DNA of 16,887 nucleotides from Candidatus Gastranaerophilales bacterium HUM_12 (GTDB lineage Bacteria > Cyanobacteriota > Vampirovibrionia > Gastranaerophilales > Gastranaerophilaceae): the NCBI GenBank assembly GCA_002102825.1, contig DABJ01000034.1, forward strand, positions 7,315 through 24,201, given 5' to 3'. Each line of letters begins with the position of its first letter. Positions within the stretch are counted from its first letter, which is position 1. The position numbers and the translations under genes were made by a program. The notes under the pieces were generated by a model. That model saw only the letters and a program-made list of their open reading frames with translations. It was not told the DNA's origin and searched no databases. Shown here piece after piece: positions 7,309 to 16,551 of this stretch.

Positions 7309-10300
7309 TTATTTTGACTTTTTGTATACCGCTTTCTTAGGAGTGTTCATTCCCTTCGCCTTGAGCTTCTTTGCATATGCGTCATATTTCTTCTTAGGAA
7401 GATATATCTTCACATTGCTCTTGACACCCTGGAAAGCATTCTTACCGATAGTCGTTATCCTTGTAGACTTTATGGTAACTTTTCCAAGCTTTCCACACTT
7501 GCTGAATGCTGCACCGCCTATGGTCTTAACGTTTCCTCCGATCACAACCGTGGTGAGATATTTGCGTCCTGTAAATGCTTTCGCTCCTACAGCCGTAACA
7601 TTGAAGTTCACTCCACCGATCTTGACACTGGATGCAACCGTGAGTGACTTGAACTTCTTGTCGCTCTTCTTGCTTGTACTTCCAACAAGTGTCACTGTTC
7701 CCTTGCCATTTGAAGCGGCATTTGTCACCTTATATTTCAGATAGCCAGGCACGCCCTTCTGCGCAACTTTATATATCTTGCCCTTGCCAGCCTTGATAGC
7801 AAATGTCTTGCTGACGGAGCCTCTGTAATTACCCTTACCAGTGATCTTTACTGTCGCTGTACCGATATTCTTGTTGTTCTTGTACTGTACGGTGTAATCC
7901 ACACCATTCTTCAGTGTTGTTTTGCCTCTCCTGAGCGCAAGCGATTTAACAGTGATAGGTGATCCTGTGTATGTATATCCATTCTTTTCTATACCGCTTA
8001 CGACCACATTGTTCTTGGAATTTCCTATGTCTATTCCAAGGGCAGCTACTGACTCATAACGCTTGTACCCACACTTGGTACAGGTAAATGTCTTCTTACC
8101 TGCCGCTGTGTCTGTAGGCTTGGTCGTTATCGCTCCCTTGTCCCATGTGTGGTTTGCCAGGCCTGACTTCTCTCCACATGAGCACTGATACCAGTGAGAT
8201 CTGCTGTCGCTCTTGTACTTATTGCCGTAATCGTGTACATGCTGCTCCGGCTCTTTCTCGACGGTGATCTTTACATTGAATACAACTCCATTGTAAGCCC
8301 TGTTCCATCCTGTAACTGATGTCCAGTCATAATTTACTGTGTCTGCAGGCTTGAAGCAAAGCTTGTATGTATTGCCATCCTCAACCTTTGTCGTTCTGTC
8401 TGTATACCATGTGTATACTCCATCCTCGCGCTCTGGAATCTCTATGTCTGCAAGAGTCATATTCTCCTTAGCACTCAGTGAATCTATCGCCTGAGTAAAT
8501 ACTGCATTTGCAGGAAGAATCTGAACAGTTATCTCCACATGCTCTGCTCTCGCGTATACATCCTCATCTTCAGGTACAAATGTTGCAAGGAAAGTCTTTG
8601 TTCCAACCTCTCCCACAGATTCATCTGCATTCTCCCAGATGAACATTCCACCTGCTGTCTCAGGCAGGAGTATCTTGCCAACAGTGTCTCCGTATGTAGC
8701 TGTGACATTCTCCGGAACTGTAAATACAGGATCCTGCTTTCTCACATACACTGAAAGCTTCACTGCAATTCTCACACTTCCGTCTTCCAGTTCCTCATAT
8801 GTTCCCTCTGCTGCATCGATCTTGCTCCAGTCATAGTTTGCTGTGTCGTCTGGAACAAAGTATGCATCGTAGGTCTCGCTTGTTCCGGCCTTGCCTACCT
8901 GCTGTGTTCCATCTGCCCACATGTACTTTCCTGCTGTCGATGTTGGAAGCTCCACATCCGCAAGGGTCTTGCCGGCATATGCGTCGACCGCCTTTCCTGT
9001 AGTAAATGAAGGTATTCCCTTCTCCACGCTGGATATGATCAGTGTGAACTCAGCCACTGTCTGATTCTGTCCTCTCACCGTGAACTTGACTGTCTGTGCC
9101 TCAGCACTTGCAGTCTTTGGTGTTCCATATACCTTTCCATCGTATATCACAAGTCCTGCCGGAAGTGTCTGTCCCTTTGCAAGGGAGTATGACACATATC
9201 CGTTGTCCACCGCTTCATCATTCTGGATCTCTATGGCTGTCAGATCATATAATGGCTCATCCTTTGTGGTTGTCTTTCCAACCTGCGCCTTAACTGTATC
9301 CTCTGTCTTTGCGAGAGTTATATTTACGGCCTCCTGCTTTGCCATATTTACCGTAACTGTTGCCGGCTCATATGTCATGACGCCGCTCCAGAGACGGTTG
9401 TTACTTGTAGTCATGACTGTGTCATCCGGTCCAAATACAACTGAATCCACCGCCATTCCATCTATCGGCTCACCGTCTATTGTGATGTAGAACGACTTGC
9501 CACCCTGTATATAGAGTGCATCGTCACCGTCAACACCTGACTTCTTCTGACATCTTGTTGCCGATGAGCTCTTCTCTATCTTTGCATCGCCATCCTTGAA
9601 GCAGTATTCTGGATAATCCACATCCAGCTTGTAGAAAATGACGCTGTAATTTTTCAGTGCGTACACCATATCCGGGATCACTGTGGTGAGTATGCTTCCG
9701 CTTCCAAGACTTGACGTATATGCAAGCTGCTTCATATTACCATAGTTTACGATCATTGCACTGTTTGTGAGGTTGCCAAATGTAAACTGTGCATCAGCTC
9801 TGTTGATGAGCTTTGCATTTGTATTCAAGGTGATCCTCTCACTATTTGCTGCTGTGATATCCCCGTAGTTATCTACTGTTGCTGAAGCCTGAACATTTCC
9901 TTTCAGATTCCATGCACCTCTGTTGACCAGTGATCCTGTCATAGTCAGAGCGCCGTCCACATTCCATGTGCCAAGGTTCTCAACATCACCGGTAACTGTC
10001 GCTGTCGACGTATTTGTAAGAGCTGCGCCCTCGGCGATGGTCAGCTTTGAATCCTTGAGGATCTCAAGCTGTTTTACCTCCACCTCTCTGTCAAGTGTGT
10101 AGTCTCCGCCTATAGTTAATTTGCCGGCGAGAGACATATACAGTGAACCCAGACTCTCAACCTGGTAATTGTCAGCGGTGCCCTTTACAGTCGCTGTGGA
10201 CTTTGCATTCTCGTCTACATACTCTACCTTGCCGACCTTACCGCCTGCCGCAAGTACAAAGTCACCTGTGACAGCGCCCTCTGTTCCTGCCTCAACGTAT

Positions 10301-13300
10301 ATATTTCCAATGCTGTAACCATAGTTAAATACCAATGCCTTGCTATGCTCATTGTTGACGTCATTTTTTCTGAGTTCTCCTGACTTTATCTCGGCATACA
10401 GATCTCCCTTTACATCTGACTGCTGGACAAAGTTGTTGCATTTCTCAGCACACCATCTTCCCTCAACCACACAGTTCACATTTCCGGATACGACTGTTCC
10501 CGACACTCCATTGAAGTATGAGCGCTTGTTCATATAATCCGCACCGTATATAAATGTATTGTAATGATCAGTTATACCAACTCTTACATCCACATCACCT
10601 GATACTGATCCACCTGATGTAACATACATATTCTCAGACTTTGTTGATTCCGGTGTGTACATCTGTGCAGACTTTGCAAATGTGAAGTCTACCTTCTCCG
10701 CATTTGTATTGTACGCACCGTATACCACGCTTCCTGCTCTTCCGTCCTCTGCCGTGAAGGTCACTGTCTTGACATCAGCGTTTCCTGCCGCAGCTACAGT
10801 GCCTGACACATAACCGTCCATGATCGTCATGGTTACATTTCCATCTATCGTCACTCGGTCTGCCTTGCTGTCAGTTGAACCCGCAGCACATATATTGCCG
10901 ACATTTCCGCTTCTGAGTGTCACCGATATGTCACCGGTGTATTTATTTGCTGTGTCCGTATAGCCTGATATGCTGTAGCCTGACAGATCATATGTAACCT
11001 CTCCGTCTATTCTGAGTGGTCTGTTGTCGTCTGCCACTCCGTTGTGATCAGCATCCAGATATACTGAGCTCTTGCTGCTGTCCGATGGATCAACTATTAT
11101 CACTGCCGAATTTCCACCGAGATCAATGGTCTTATCCTCTGTGTTCACAGATACACCAAGCTTGTTGATATCAGGTATCTCCGTGCCTGCCGGCAATACC
11201 TTGAATACCACTGGGAAATCAACCGATGTTCCATTTCGTCCTGTTATGACAAATGTTACTGTGCTTTCACCTGCATTCTTGGCTGTTCCTATTATCTTAC
11301 CCGACTCAAGCACAAGTCCTGATGGAAGTGTCGAACCGCTCTTCAGTCTGTACTGCATGTCAGTTCCATAATCCTTTGTGGTATCTCCTGTAACCTTGAG
11401 GATCGTGAGATCGTACGCTGGTGAATCCGCCGTGTACTTGGTCTCCGCCGCCAGAATCGGATCTGCGTATTCCTTACTGATGTCTATCTGGTCTGCCACA
11501 TAATCCACTACAATAGACATAGATGAATCCGGGCCTGTCACCTTTGCACTTCCGTTGCTTCCCTGTACCGGCTCGCCGCCATTTGCCGACACATAGGCTG
11601 TGTACCCCGGCACATCGGTATAGCTAACTGTGATCGCCTGTTTGCAGGCAACATATTTGACATTCTCATATTCAACTACATATGACTGTGCAGCCAATTT
11701 TGCTGATGTGTTGTCCATGTTTGTTGAGCCGCCTGCATAGCTGTAATACACTCCTGTCCAGCCGCTGGCATCTATATCATCTGCAAATTTTCCTGCTGCC
11801 ACCCACACACCTGTGTTGCTGAACTGGTCTGAAGGACACTTGAGCGTACCCTTCTGATATACTCTTGCCCAGCCTGATGTCATGTTGACCTTGCCCACAT
11901 CAAACAGCGCATCCTCGCCTATTGTGAGTGTCGTGTCATACTGTGTCATATTGAGAGCCGCAAGCTTCGTATCTCCATTCACAACTGCCTTGGCATACTT
12001 TGAATAACCAAGCCGGTCAGCGGTCAGCGTATCGTTAAATACTGCGGATGATCTCTCATTCAGTGACACATAATCCGTTACCTCAACCGGAGCATTTACA
12101 TCAACTGCCGCACTGTCATAGATTATCAGAGCCGTTGCCGTGAGTTTCTTATTCACAACATAGGTTCCTCTGATAGTTACGATATCCTTGCTGTTTCTCA
12201 TGAATGCACCGGTATATTTTGATGTTGTATCCGCTGCAAATCCGCCCTTATCTACAGTGTTCTCTGCGATCTCATATGCGATGGTTCCATCCACGGTTGA
12301 ATTCGACAGAACATACATAGTTGCTGCCTTACCACCACGGATATTTATACTCACCGCATCGCCGCCTTCATATGAAAGCTCTGAATCCTTTGCACCGTAT
12401 ATTGCTTTTACATTTCCCCCCGTCATGGTGATCCTGATGCTTCGTCTTATGGCGTTGTCCTCGACACCTGTTATCGTGTACTCCGACAGATCTCCGGTAT
12501 ACAGAGGTGTCTTGCCATCTGCCTGTCCATCCTGATTGTCGTCCACGTATATCTCTGTATCTGTGTCGTCCTTTGCCTGAATGACCACCGATGTTCCGTT
12601 GAGACATATAGTCTTCTCATCCTCATCAACTACGATTCGGCCATCCTGGTTGTCCTGTTTCTTCTCCTCATTTGAGACAATCACGTTCAATGAGAGCTGT
12701 GCCTTTGAACCGTTTCTTCCTGTCACATGGACTATGACATTTTTTCCGTCTTCATAAAGCTTTCTTGCCGTTCCGACGATCTTGCCATCGGTCAATGTGA
12801 GTCCCTCAGGAAGACCATTTGTCTCGTCGATCTCGTATGTAACCTCGCCCTCTCTTGCGTCGTTTGATATGACAAGATCTGCCATGTCATAGAGAGGTGA
12901 AGCTGCTGTGTATTCTTTTCCAAGCAGTGCCGATGGATCAACAGTTGTCTTGGATACCACGATCTGCTTTCCTGTCGTTGCGATCGTCACTGTACAAGGC
13001 TCGTTCGGCATGCTGAACGTGTACACGCCATTTGCTTCAACCGCTGAATTTTCCGCTGTGTCGCTCTGACCTCTGAAGGTCACCTTGTCAAGTATATATC
13101 CCTTGTTCACTGTCGGTGTTATCTTGACATCTGCGCCGCCCTTGACATATGTACCATCAGGATCAATATACTGTGACGTCTTGCCTGTCATGGTGTACGT
13201 TGCGGCCTTCTCGTTGGACACAACATCTAATGAATAATTTACATTTGCAACATTCCCTACAGCCGAGTCCTCTATTACGCCCCCCTTTGAGAATATATTT

Positions 13301-15612
13301 GGCATATACCCATCAGTTGCCTTAAATGTTCCCTTGAGGATTCCACTGTGGAGTATATTTGAACCGCCTGCTGCATATATACCCTCTTTTGCAGTTAACG
13401 TTACCCCCTTGTTGATAACGATCACGGCATTGCCCTGGCTTCCGTTCTCTGTGAAGTTACCAAAGTAAATATTGTCAGCAGTTACATCCTTGTCTATCAC
13501 AAGATTCTGTCCGCCATAATATATATTCTGTCCATAGGTTATAACAGATGAGCCGGTGGTATTCATGCTTGGAGCCATATAATACTTCTCCGGCATACTG
13601 CACTTGTCATCAAATGTAACTTTTGCATCCTTGTTATTACCTATATACATCTGGAAGCTTATTCCGTCTGCATTTGTAAAATCTGTGTTGTTGATCTTTA
13701 TATCAACAGGAACTGTATTCTCGGTTGAACCGGAATAGCTCTCATTTGCCAGATAGAAAATATTATTTCCCGCCAGTCCATTTATACTGCTGTCTGACAA
13801 CGTTATGTCAACCTTTGTTCCGATATTTCCGCAACTGTAATCACCTCCGGCGAGTCCACATTTTGCAAAATGTATCTTTGCTATATCCGCCTTGAGTTCC
13901 CCTGCCAGTGCAAAGTTGCCCATCATGGTAAACATGTCGCTGCCCGCGTATTCATACGAGTTCACAAGCGGATCACCATTTTCGTCTACTATGGATTCAT
14001 CATTCATGCCATCCACATTGACCGTCATATTCCCCAGACAGCTACCGCCGTATACAAACCGTGCTGAACTGCTGATAACGTTGCTGACGCTTATGTTAAG
14101 ATCCTTACTGATGCTTCCGCCCTGCTCTACATTCAAAGATCTCGTAATGCTGCAGCCCGAAACTATGGCATCTACAGAACCATTTACCGTCACATTTGAC
14201 AGCTCCAGAGCATTTACATAGGCTGCATTACAGTTGTAAAGTTCTGCCTTTATATCACCTTTTACACCTGTGCTCAGATACATGCCATTTAATGTATCTG
14301 TTGTTGCCACAGCCTTCATTACAACGCTGGCAGAAGTGATACCGGAACAATTTGAAATTCCATATACCCTGCCGCTGGCGCCAGTGATATTCTCCATGTT
14401 CACAGTATACGTATATGTTCCTTCTTCCTCCGGCTGAGTCTGACTGAACGAAACCGAATTCATGCCACATGTTGTGTAACCGGCAGCGCAGTTCTTTATA
14501 TCTATATCAGCCCTTCCGCCCAGCATACCGCCATACATTCCATATATGGTGTTGAACTTTGCTCCTGAGCCGTCAACGCTGACATTTACATTTCCCTTTA
14601 TATTTGTATTATTGGTGCCATACACAGACATCTCTGATCCAGACTGGCTTTTCAGCTTAAGGTCCAGATTTCCAAGGATAGTCGCACTTGACGCACCATA
14701 TACACTGGCACTGCTTCCATCCTTTACGGCTGATATTCCGTCAAATGTAAGGCTCACGTCACCATCAACCTTTGCCCCCTGGGAAACTCCGTTCAGGCTG
14801 TCTACCTTGGAATCAGTCACCTTGGCCGTCAGTGTCTTGCTGAGCACAGCTCCATTCTGCACGAGATACACTGAATTGACGCTGGCTCCTTTCATATTGA
14901 ACACTGCATCGCCATTTATCGTGTATGCTTTTCCTGTGTAATATCCATCTGTAGCCAGTGTGACAAATGTGTTGCCATCACAGTTGTAATTGATATTCTC
15001 CGTGATGTCTCCATCCATGGTCGAAGATCTTAGACCATAGAGCGACTTTATTGTCACGGACTCTTCCGTGTCTATCAGTACGCCACCTGTACAATATGTC
15101 CTGAAAAGTCCATACAGACTTTCAACTGCCGCGCCGCCCTTCACACTGATAGTTACCGCAGTCATGTTCTCCGGAGTCTCAATAGTGCTCTCAAATGCTC
15201 CATATACAGCAGGCAGTTCAGCACTGTCTATGGTTATGGAGATCGGCGAACTGCCCTTACCATGATAGATTCCATATATATTGCCATATTGTATGTCCGT
15301 GCTTCCATCCAATGTGAAAGCTTCCTCGCCCTCATCAAGGATTCCATCCCTGTCTTTGTCATTGTAAATATTGAATAACTGCTCGCTGTCAGTGGAATTC
15401 GGCGACTGCTTTATAATTACCGAATTGCCGTTGAGCGTGACACCTGATGGTGTAGAGCCTGACGACTCATATACATACTCCAGTCCCTTTCCCGTATCCA
15501 CAGCTTCAGACTGTATGTCATCCGCCGCAAATGCCGTTATTCCCGATGCCATGCCAATAGCAGCAAGCACCGACAAGGCCGTTATACCTCCTCGTAGCCT
15601 TCTCTTCCTCAT
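7309..15612 (-). CDS. Giant secreted surface protein: three beta-helix/He_PIG supermodules, Ig-like repeats and BspA-type LRR tail
   Basis: At 2767 residues this gene fills half the window with no internal stop. A signal peptide (basic MRKRRLRGG, hydrophobic core, AFA at 27-29 before A-D-D) sends it outside the cell. Three divergent supermodules follow, at about 58-985, 999-1475 and 1490-2195. Each opens with an (N/G)G.S.VI strand and a DxDxDG-type loop (85-96, 1024-1035, 1520-1531), continues with repetitive YG-containing beta-helix-like sequence, and closes with a He_PIG-type Ig domain (LPxGLxxxxGKIxGT). Then come three Ig/MBG-like repeats (about 2200-2455), a His/Cys module (2458-2525), another Ig-like domain (TYTGSPITV… TATVKITGKGNYRG, about 2540-2605), BspA/LRR_5 leucine-rich repeats (about 2655-2735) and a lysine-rich tail. 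No LPxTG, SLH or C-terminal membrane anchor is seen. The start is the ATG at 15610-15612, with GGGAGGG six bases upstream; the TTG just before it is not needed. An adhesin or matrix role is inferred from architecture only. Confidence 0.92.
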   Translation of the reverse strand: MRKRRLRGGITALSVLAAIGMASGITAFAADDIQSEAVDTGKGLEYVYESSGSTPSGVTLNGNSVIIKQSPNSTDSEQLFNIYNDKDRDGILDEGEEAFTLDGSTDIQYGNIYGIYHGKGSSPISITIDSAELPAVYGAFESTIETPENMTAVTISVKGGAAVESLYGLFRTYCTGGVLIDTEESVTIKSLYGLRSSTMDGDITENINYNCDGNTFVTLATDGYYTGKAYTINGDAVFNMKGASVNSVYLVQNGAVLSKTLTAKVTDSKVDSLNGVSQGAKVDGDVSLTFDGISAVKDGSSASVYGASSATILGNLDLKLKSQSGSEMSVYGTNNTNIKGNVNVSVDGSGAKFNTIYGMYGGMLGGRADIDIKNCAAGYTTCGMNSVSFSQTQPEEEGTYTYTVNMENITGASGRVYGISNCSGITSASVVMKAVATTDTLNGMYLSTGVKGDIKAELYNCNAAYVNALELSNVTVNGSVDAIVSGCSITRSLNVEQGGSISKDLNISVSNVISSSARFVYGGSCLGNMTVNVDGMNDESIVDENGDPLVNSYEYAGSDMFTMMGNFALAGELKADIAKIHFAKCGLAGGDYSCGNIGTKVDITLSDSSINGLAGNNIFYLANESYSGSTENTVPVDIKINNTDFTNADGISFQMYIGNNKDAKVTFDDKCSMPEKYYMAPSMNTTGSSVITYGQNIYYGGQNLVIDKDVTADNIYFGNFTENGSQGNAVIVINKGVTLTAKEGIYAAGGSNILHSGILKGTFKATDGYMPNIFSKGGVIEDSAVGNVANVNYSLDVVSNEKAATYTMTGKTSQYIDPDGTYVKGGADVKITPTVNKGYILDKVTFRGQSDTAENSAVEANGVYTFSMPNEPCTVTIATTGKQIVVSKTTVDPSALLGKEYTAASPLYDMADLVISNDAREGEVTYEIDETNGLPEGLTLTDGKIVGTARKLYEDGKNVIVHVTGRNGSKAQLSLNVIVSNEEKKQDNQDGRIVVDEDEKTICLNGTSVVIQAKDDTDTEIYVDDNQDGQADGKTPLYTGDLSEYTITGVEDNAIRRSIRITMTGGNVKAIYGAKDSELSYEGGDAVSINIRGGKAATMYVLSNSTVDGTIAYEIAENTVDKGGFAADTTSKYTGAFMRNSKDIVTIRGTYVVNKKLTATALIIYDSAAVDVNAPVEVTDYVSLNERSSAVFNDTLTADRLGYSKYAKAVVNGDTKLAALNMTQYDTTLTIGEDALFDVGKVNMTSGWARVYQKGTLKCPSDQFSNTGVWVAAGKFADDIDASGWTGVYYSYAGGSTNMDNTSAKLAAQSYVVEYENVKYVACKQAITVSYTDVPGYTAYVSANGGEPVQGSNGSAKVTGPDSSMSIVVDYVADQIDISKEYADPILAAETKYTADSPAYDLTILKVTGDTTKDYGTDMQYRLKSGSTLPSGLVLESGKIIGTAKNAGESTVTFVITGRNGTSVDFPVVFKVLPAGTEIPDINKLGVSVNTEDKTIDLGGNSAVIIVDPSDSSKSSVYLDADHNGVADDNRPLRIDGEVTYDLSGYSISGYTDTANKYTGDISVTLRSGNVGNICAAGSTDSKADRVTIDGNVTMTIMDGYVSGTVAAAGNADVKTVTFTAEDGRAGSVVYGAYNTNAEKVDFTFAKSAQMYTPESTKSENMYVTSGGSVSGDVDVRVGITDHYNTFIYGADYMNKRSYFNGVSGTVVSGNVNCVVEGRWCAEKCNNFVQQSDVKGDLYAEIKSGELRKNDVNNEHSKALVFNYGYSIGNIYVEAGTEGAVTGDFVLAAGGKVGKVEYVDENAKSTATVKGTADNYQVESLGSLYMSLAGKLTIGGDYTLDREVEVKQLEILKDSKLTIAEGAALTNTSTATVTGDVENLGTWNVDGALTMTGSLVNRGAWNLKGNVQASATVDNYGDITAANSERITLNTNAKLINRADAQFTFGNLTNSAMIVNYGNMKQLAYTSSLGSGSILTTVIPDMVYALKNYSVIFYKLDVDYPEYCFKDGDAKIEKSSSATRCQKKSGVDGDDALYIQGGKSFYITIDGEPIDGMAVDSVVFGPDDTVMTTSNNRLWSGVMTYEPATVTVNMAKQEAVNITLAKTEDTVKAQVGKTTTKDEPLYDLTAIEIQNDEAVDNGYVSYSLAKGQTLPAGLVIYDGKVYGTPKTASAEAQTVKFTVRGQNQTVAEFTLIISSVEKGIPSFTTGKAVDAYAGKTLADVELPTSTAGKYMWADGTQQVGKAGTSETYDAYFVPDDTANYDWSKIDAAEGTYEELEDGSVRIAVKLSVYVRKQDPVFTVPENVTATYGDTVGKILLPETAGGMFIWENADESVGEVGTKTFLATFVPEDEDVYARAEHVEITVQILPANAVFTQAIDSLSAKENMTLADIEIPEREDGVYTWYTDRTTKVEDGNTYKLCFKPADTVNYDWTSVTGWNRAYNGVVFNVKITVEKEPEQHVHDYGNKYKSDSRSHWYQCSCGEKSGLANHTWDKGAITTKPTDTAAGKKTFTCTKCGYKRYESVAALGIDIGNSKNNVVVSGIEKNGYTYTGSPITVKSLALRRGKTTLKNGVDYTVQYKNNKNIGTATVKITGKGNYRGSVSKTFAIKAGKGKIYKVAQKGVPGYLKYKVTNAASNGKGTVTLVGSTSKKSDKKFKSLTVASSVKIGGVNFNVTAVGAKAFTGRKYLTTVVIGGNVKTIGGAAFSKCGKLGKVTIKSTRITTIGKNAFQGVKSNVKIYLPKKKYDAYAKKLKAKGMNTPKKAVYKKSK

Positions 15613-15618
15613 CAATTA

Positions 15619-15625
15619 CCCTCCC
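15619..15625 (-). promoter_or_regulatory. Ribosome binding site of the giant surface-protein gene
   Basis: GGGAGGG sits six bases before the ATG at 15612. It favours this ATG over the in-frame TTG codon immediately upstream. Confidence 0.75.
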
Positions 15626-15658
15626 TTAATTAATTGTTATGCAGACTTTCCTGTTATA

Positions 15659-15670
15659 ATTGTGCACAAT
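15659..15670. repeat. 12-bp perfect palindrome in the leader of the giant gene
   Basis: ATTGTGCACAAT reads the same on both strands and lies about 47 bases before the start codon. It could be a binding site for a dimeric regulator. There is no second copy in the gap, so the function is unproven. Confidence 0.4.
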
Positions 15671-15675
15671 AGCAG

Positions 15676-15767
15676 AAAAAGTCTTGCAAATATGTAGATT
15701 TTTGCAACTTTAACCATTTTACCATAGCAAAGTTGCAAATACTATCAACAAATTCACAAGACTTTTT
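15676..15767. repeat. Two nearly concentric inverted repeats upstream of the giant gene
   Basis: The outer 11-bp arms AAAAAGTCTTG (15676-15686) and CAAGACTTTTT (15757-15767) pair perfectly. Inside them the 11-bp arms TTTGCAACTTT (15701-15711) and AAAGTTGCAAA (15729-15739) also pair perfectly across a 17-base spacer. The two centres differ by only 1.5 bases. The outer arms end in T runs on both strands, so the element could act as a two-way terminator (it lies just after the yugP-family stop), an operator, or a structured leader. Confidence 0.6.
15721..15748 (-). promoter_or_regulatory. Possible promoter of the giant gene inside the inverted repeats
   Basis: On the minus strand TTGATA (15743-15748) and TATGGT (15721-15726) are 16 bases apart, with an extended -10 TG one base before TATGGT. 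Transcription would start near 15714, leaving a leader of about 100 bases. One inner repeat arm falls in the -35/-10 spacer and the other just past the start point, a geometry typical of repressor control. The -10 is not close to consensus, so this is tentative. Confidence 0.4.
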
Positions 15768-15799
15768 TATGCATTTTTATATTTTCTGTTATAATTCCG

Positions 15800-16498
15800 C
15801 TATCTTCTCCTGTTGCCAAACAATAATACAAGTCTGAGCAACTGAAGTGATGCTGATACCATAGCTGCCACATATGTCATAGCTGCCGCTGTGAGTACAC
15901 TTCTTGCACCCTTGAGTTCATCCGGATAGAGATATCCGCTGCCCTCCAGTATCGCCATGGCTCTTCTCGATGCATTGAACTCCACCGGAAGTGTCACAAA
16001 CTGTAGGACAACAACCAGTGAGAACAGTATGATTCCGAGTGTTATAAGGTAATCAACCCTCGGAATGAGAAGTCCTATAAGTATGAGCGGCCATGATATG
16101 GCTGAGCCTATATTTGCCGCTGGAATGATGGCTGACCTGATGGTGAGCGGTGCATATGCATTTGCATGCTGTATGGCATGTCCGCACTCATGGGCTGCCA
16201 CGCCTATCGCTGCGATGGATCTGGAACCATACACGCTGTCCGACAGATTGAGCGTATGCTCCTTAGGATTGTAATTATCAGTCAGATCTCCTGAGATGTG
16301 ATGTATTGACACATCCGTTATCCCCGCATTCCTGAGTATCATGTATGCGACCTGGTCCGCTGTGTAGCCTGACCGCGATCCCACCTTCTCATACTTCTTG
16401 TATGTGGTCTTGACTCTTGCCGATGCTATCATGCAGAGCACCACGCCTATGAGAACCAACAGATATGTTGGGTCAAAATAAAATCCATAATATGGCAT
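15800..16498 (-). CDS. yugP: Membrane zinc metallopeptidase, YugP family (Zn_peptidase_2)
   Basis: This 232-residue integral membrane protein carries the zinc-protease signature HECGH at 103-107, inside the family-typical context AAIGVAAHECGHAIQHA. A conserved acidic residue, E173 in LPVEFNASRRA, is a likely third zinc ligand by family analogy. Hydrophobic segments lie at about 11-28, 118-145, 150-172 and 205-225. The region between the first segment and the active site (SGYTADQVAYMILRNAGI and LTDNYNPKEHTLNLSDSVYG) is also typical. The physiological substrate of this family is poorly defined. I start at the ATG at 16496-16498 (MPYYGFYFDP), where AGGTGA lies a few bases upstream; an in-frame GTG at 16507 would add three residues. 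It has a good promoter of its own and no obvious co-transcribed partner, unless weak read-through reaches the giant gene. Confidence 0.93.
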   Translation of the reverse strand: MPYYGFYFDPTYLLVLIGVVLCMIASARVKTTYKKYEKVGSRSGYTADQVAYMILRNAGITDVSIHHISGDLTDNYNPKEHTLNLSDSVYGSRSIAAIGVAAHECGHAIQHANAYAPLTIRSAIIPAANIGSAISWPLILIGLLIPRVDYLITLGIILFSLVVVLQFVTLPVEFNASRRAMAILEGSGYLYPDELKGARSVLTAAAMTYVAAMVSASLQLLRLVLLFGNRRR

Positions 16499-16551
16499 AT
16501 ATATCACCTTTCCCTTTCATGTATCCCTGACGGGGGCTTTTGTTTTCCACT

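Noticed and set aside
6896..7744. 282-residue plus-strand open frame
   Set aside because: It is antisense to the helicase N-terminus and the end of the giant gene, and crosses a terminator and a promoter. The opposite-strand genes have clear family motifs, so this is a shadow.
7309..15612. CRISPR-like or DNA tandem repeats in the long repetitive region
   Set aside because: The repetition is at protein level (rungs and Ig-like domains) with diverged DNA; I see no identical short repeats with regular spacers.
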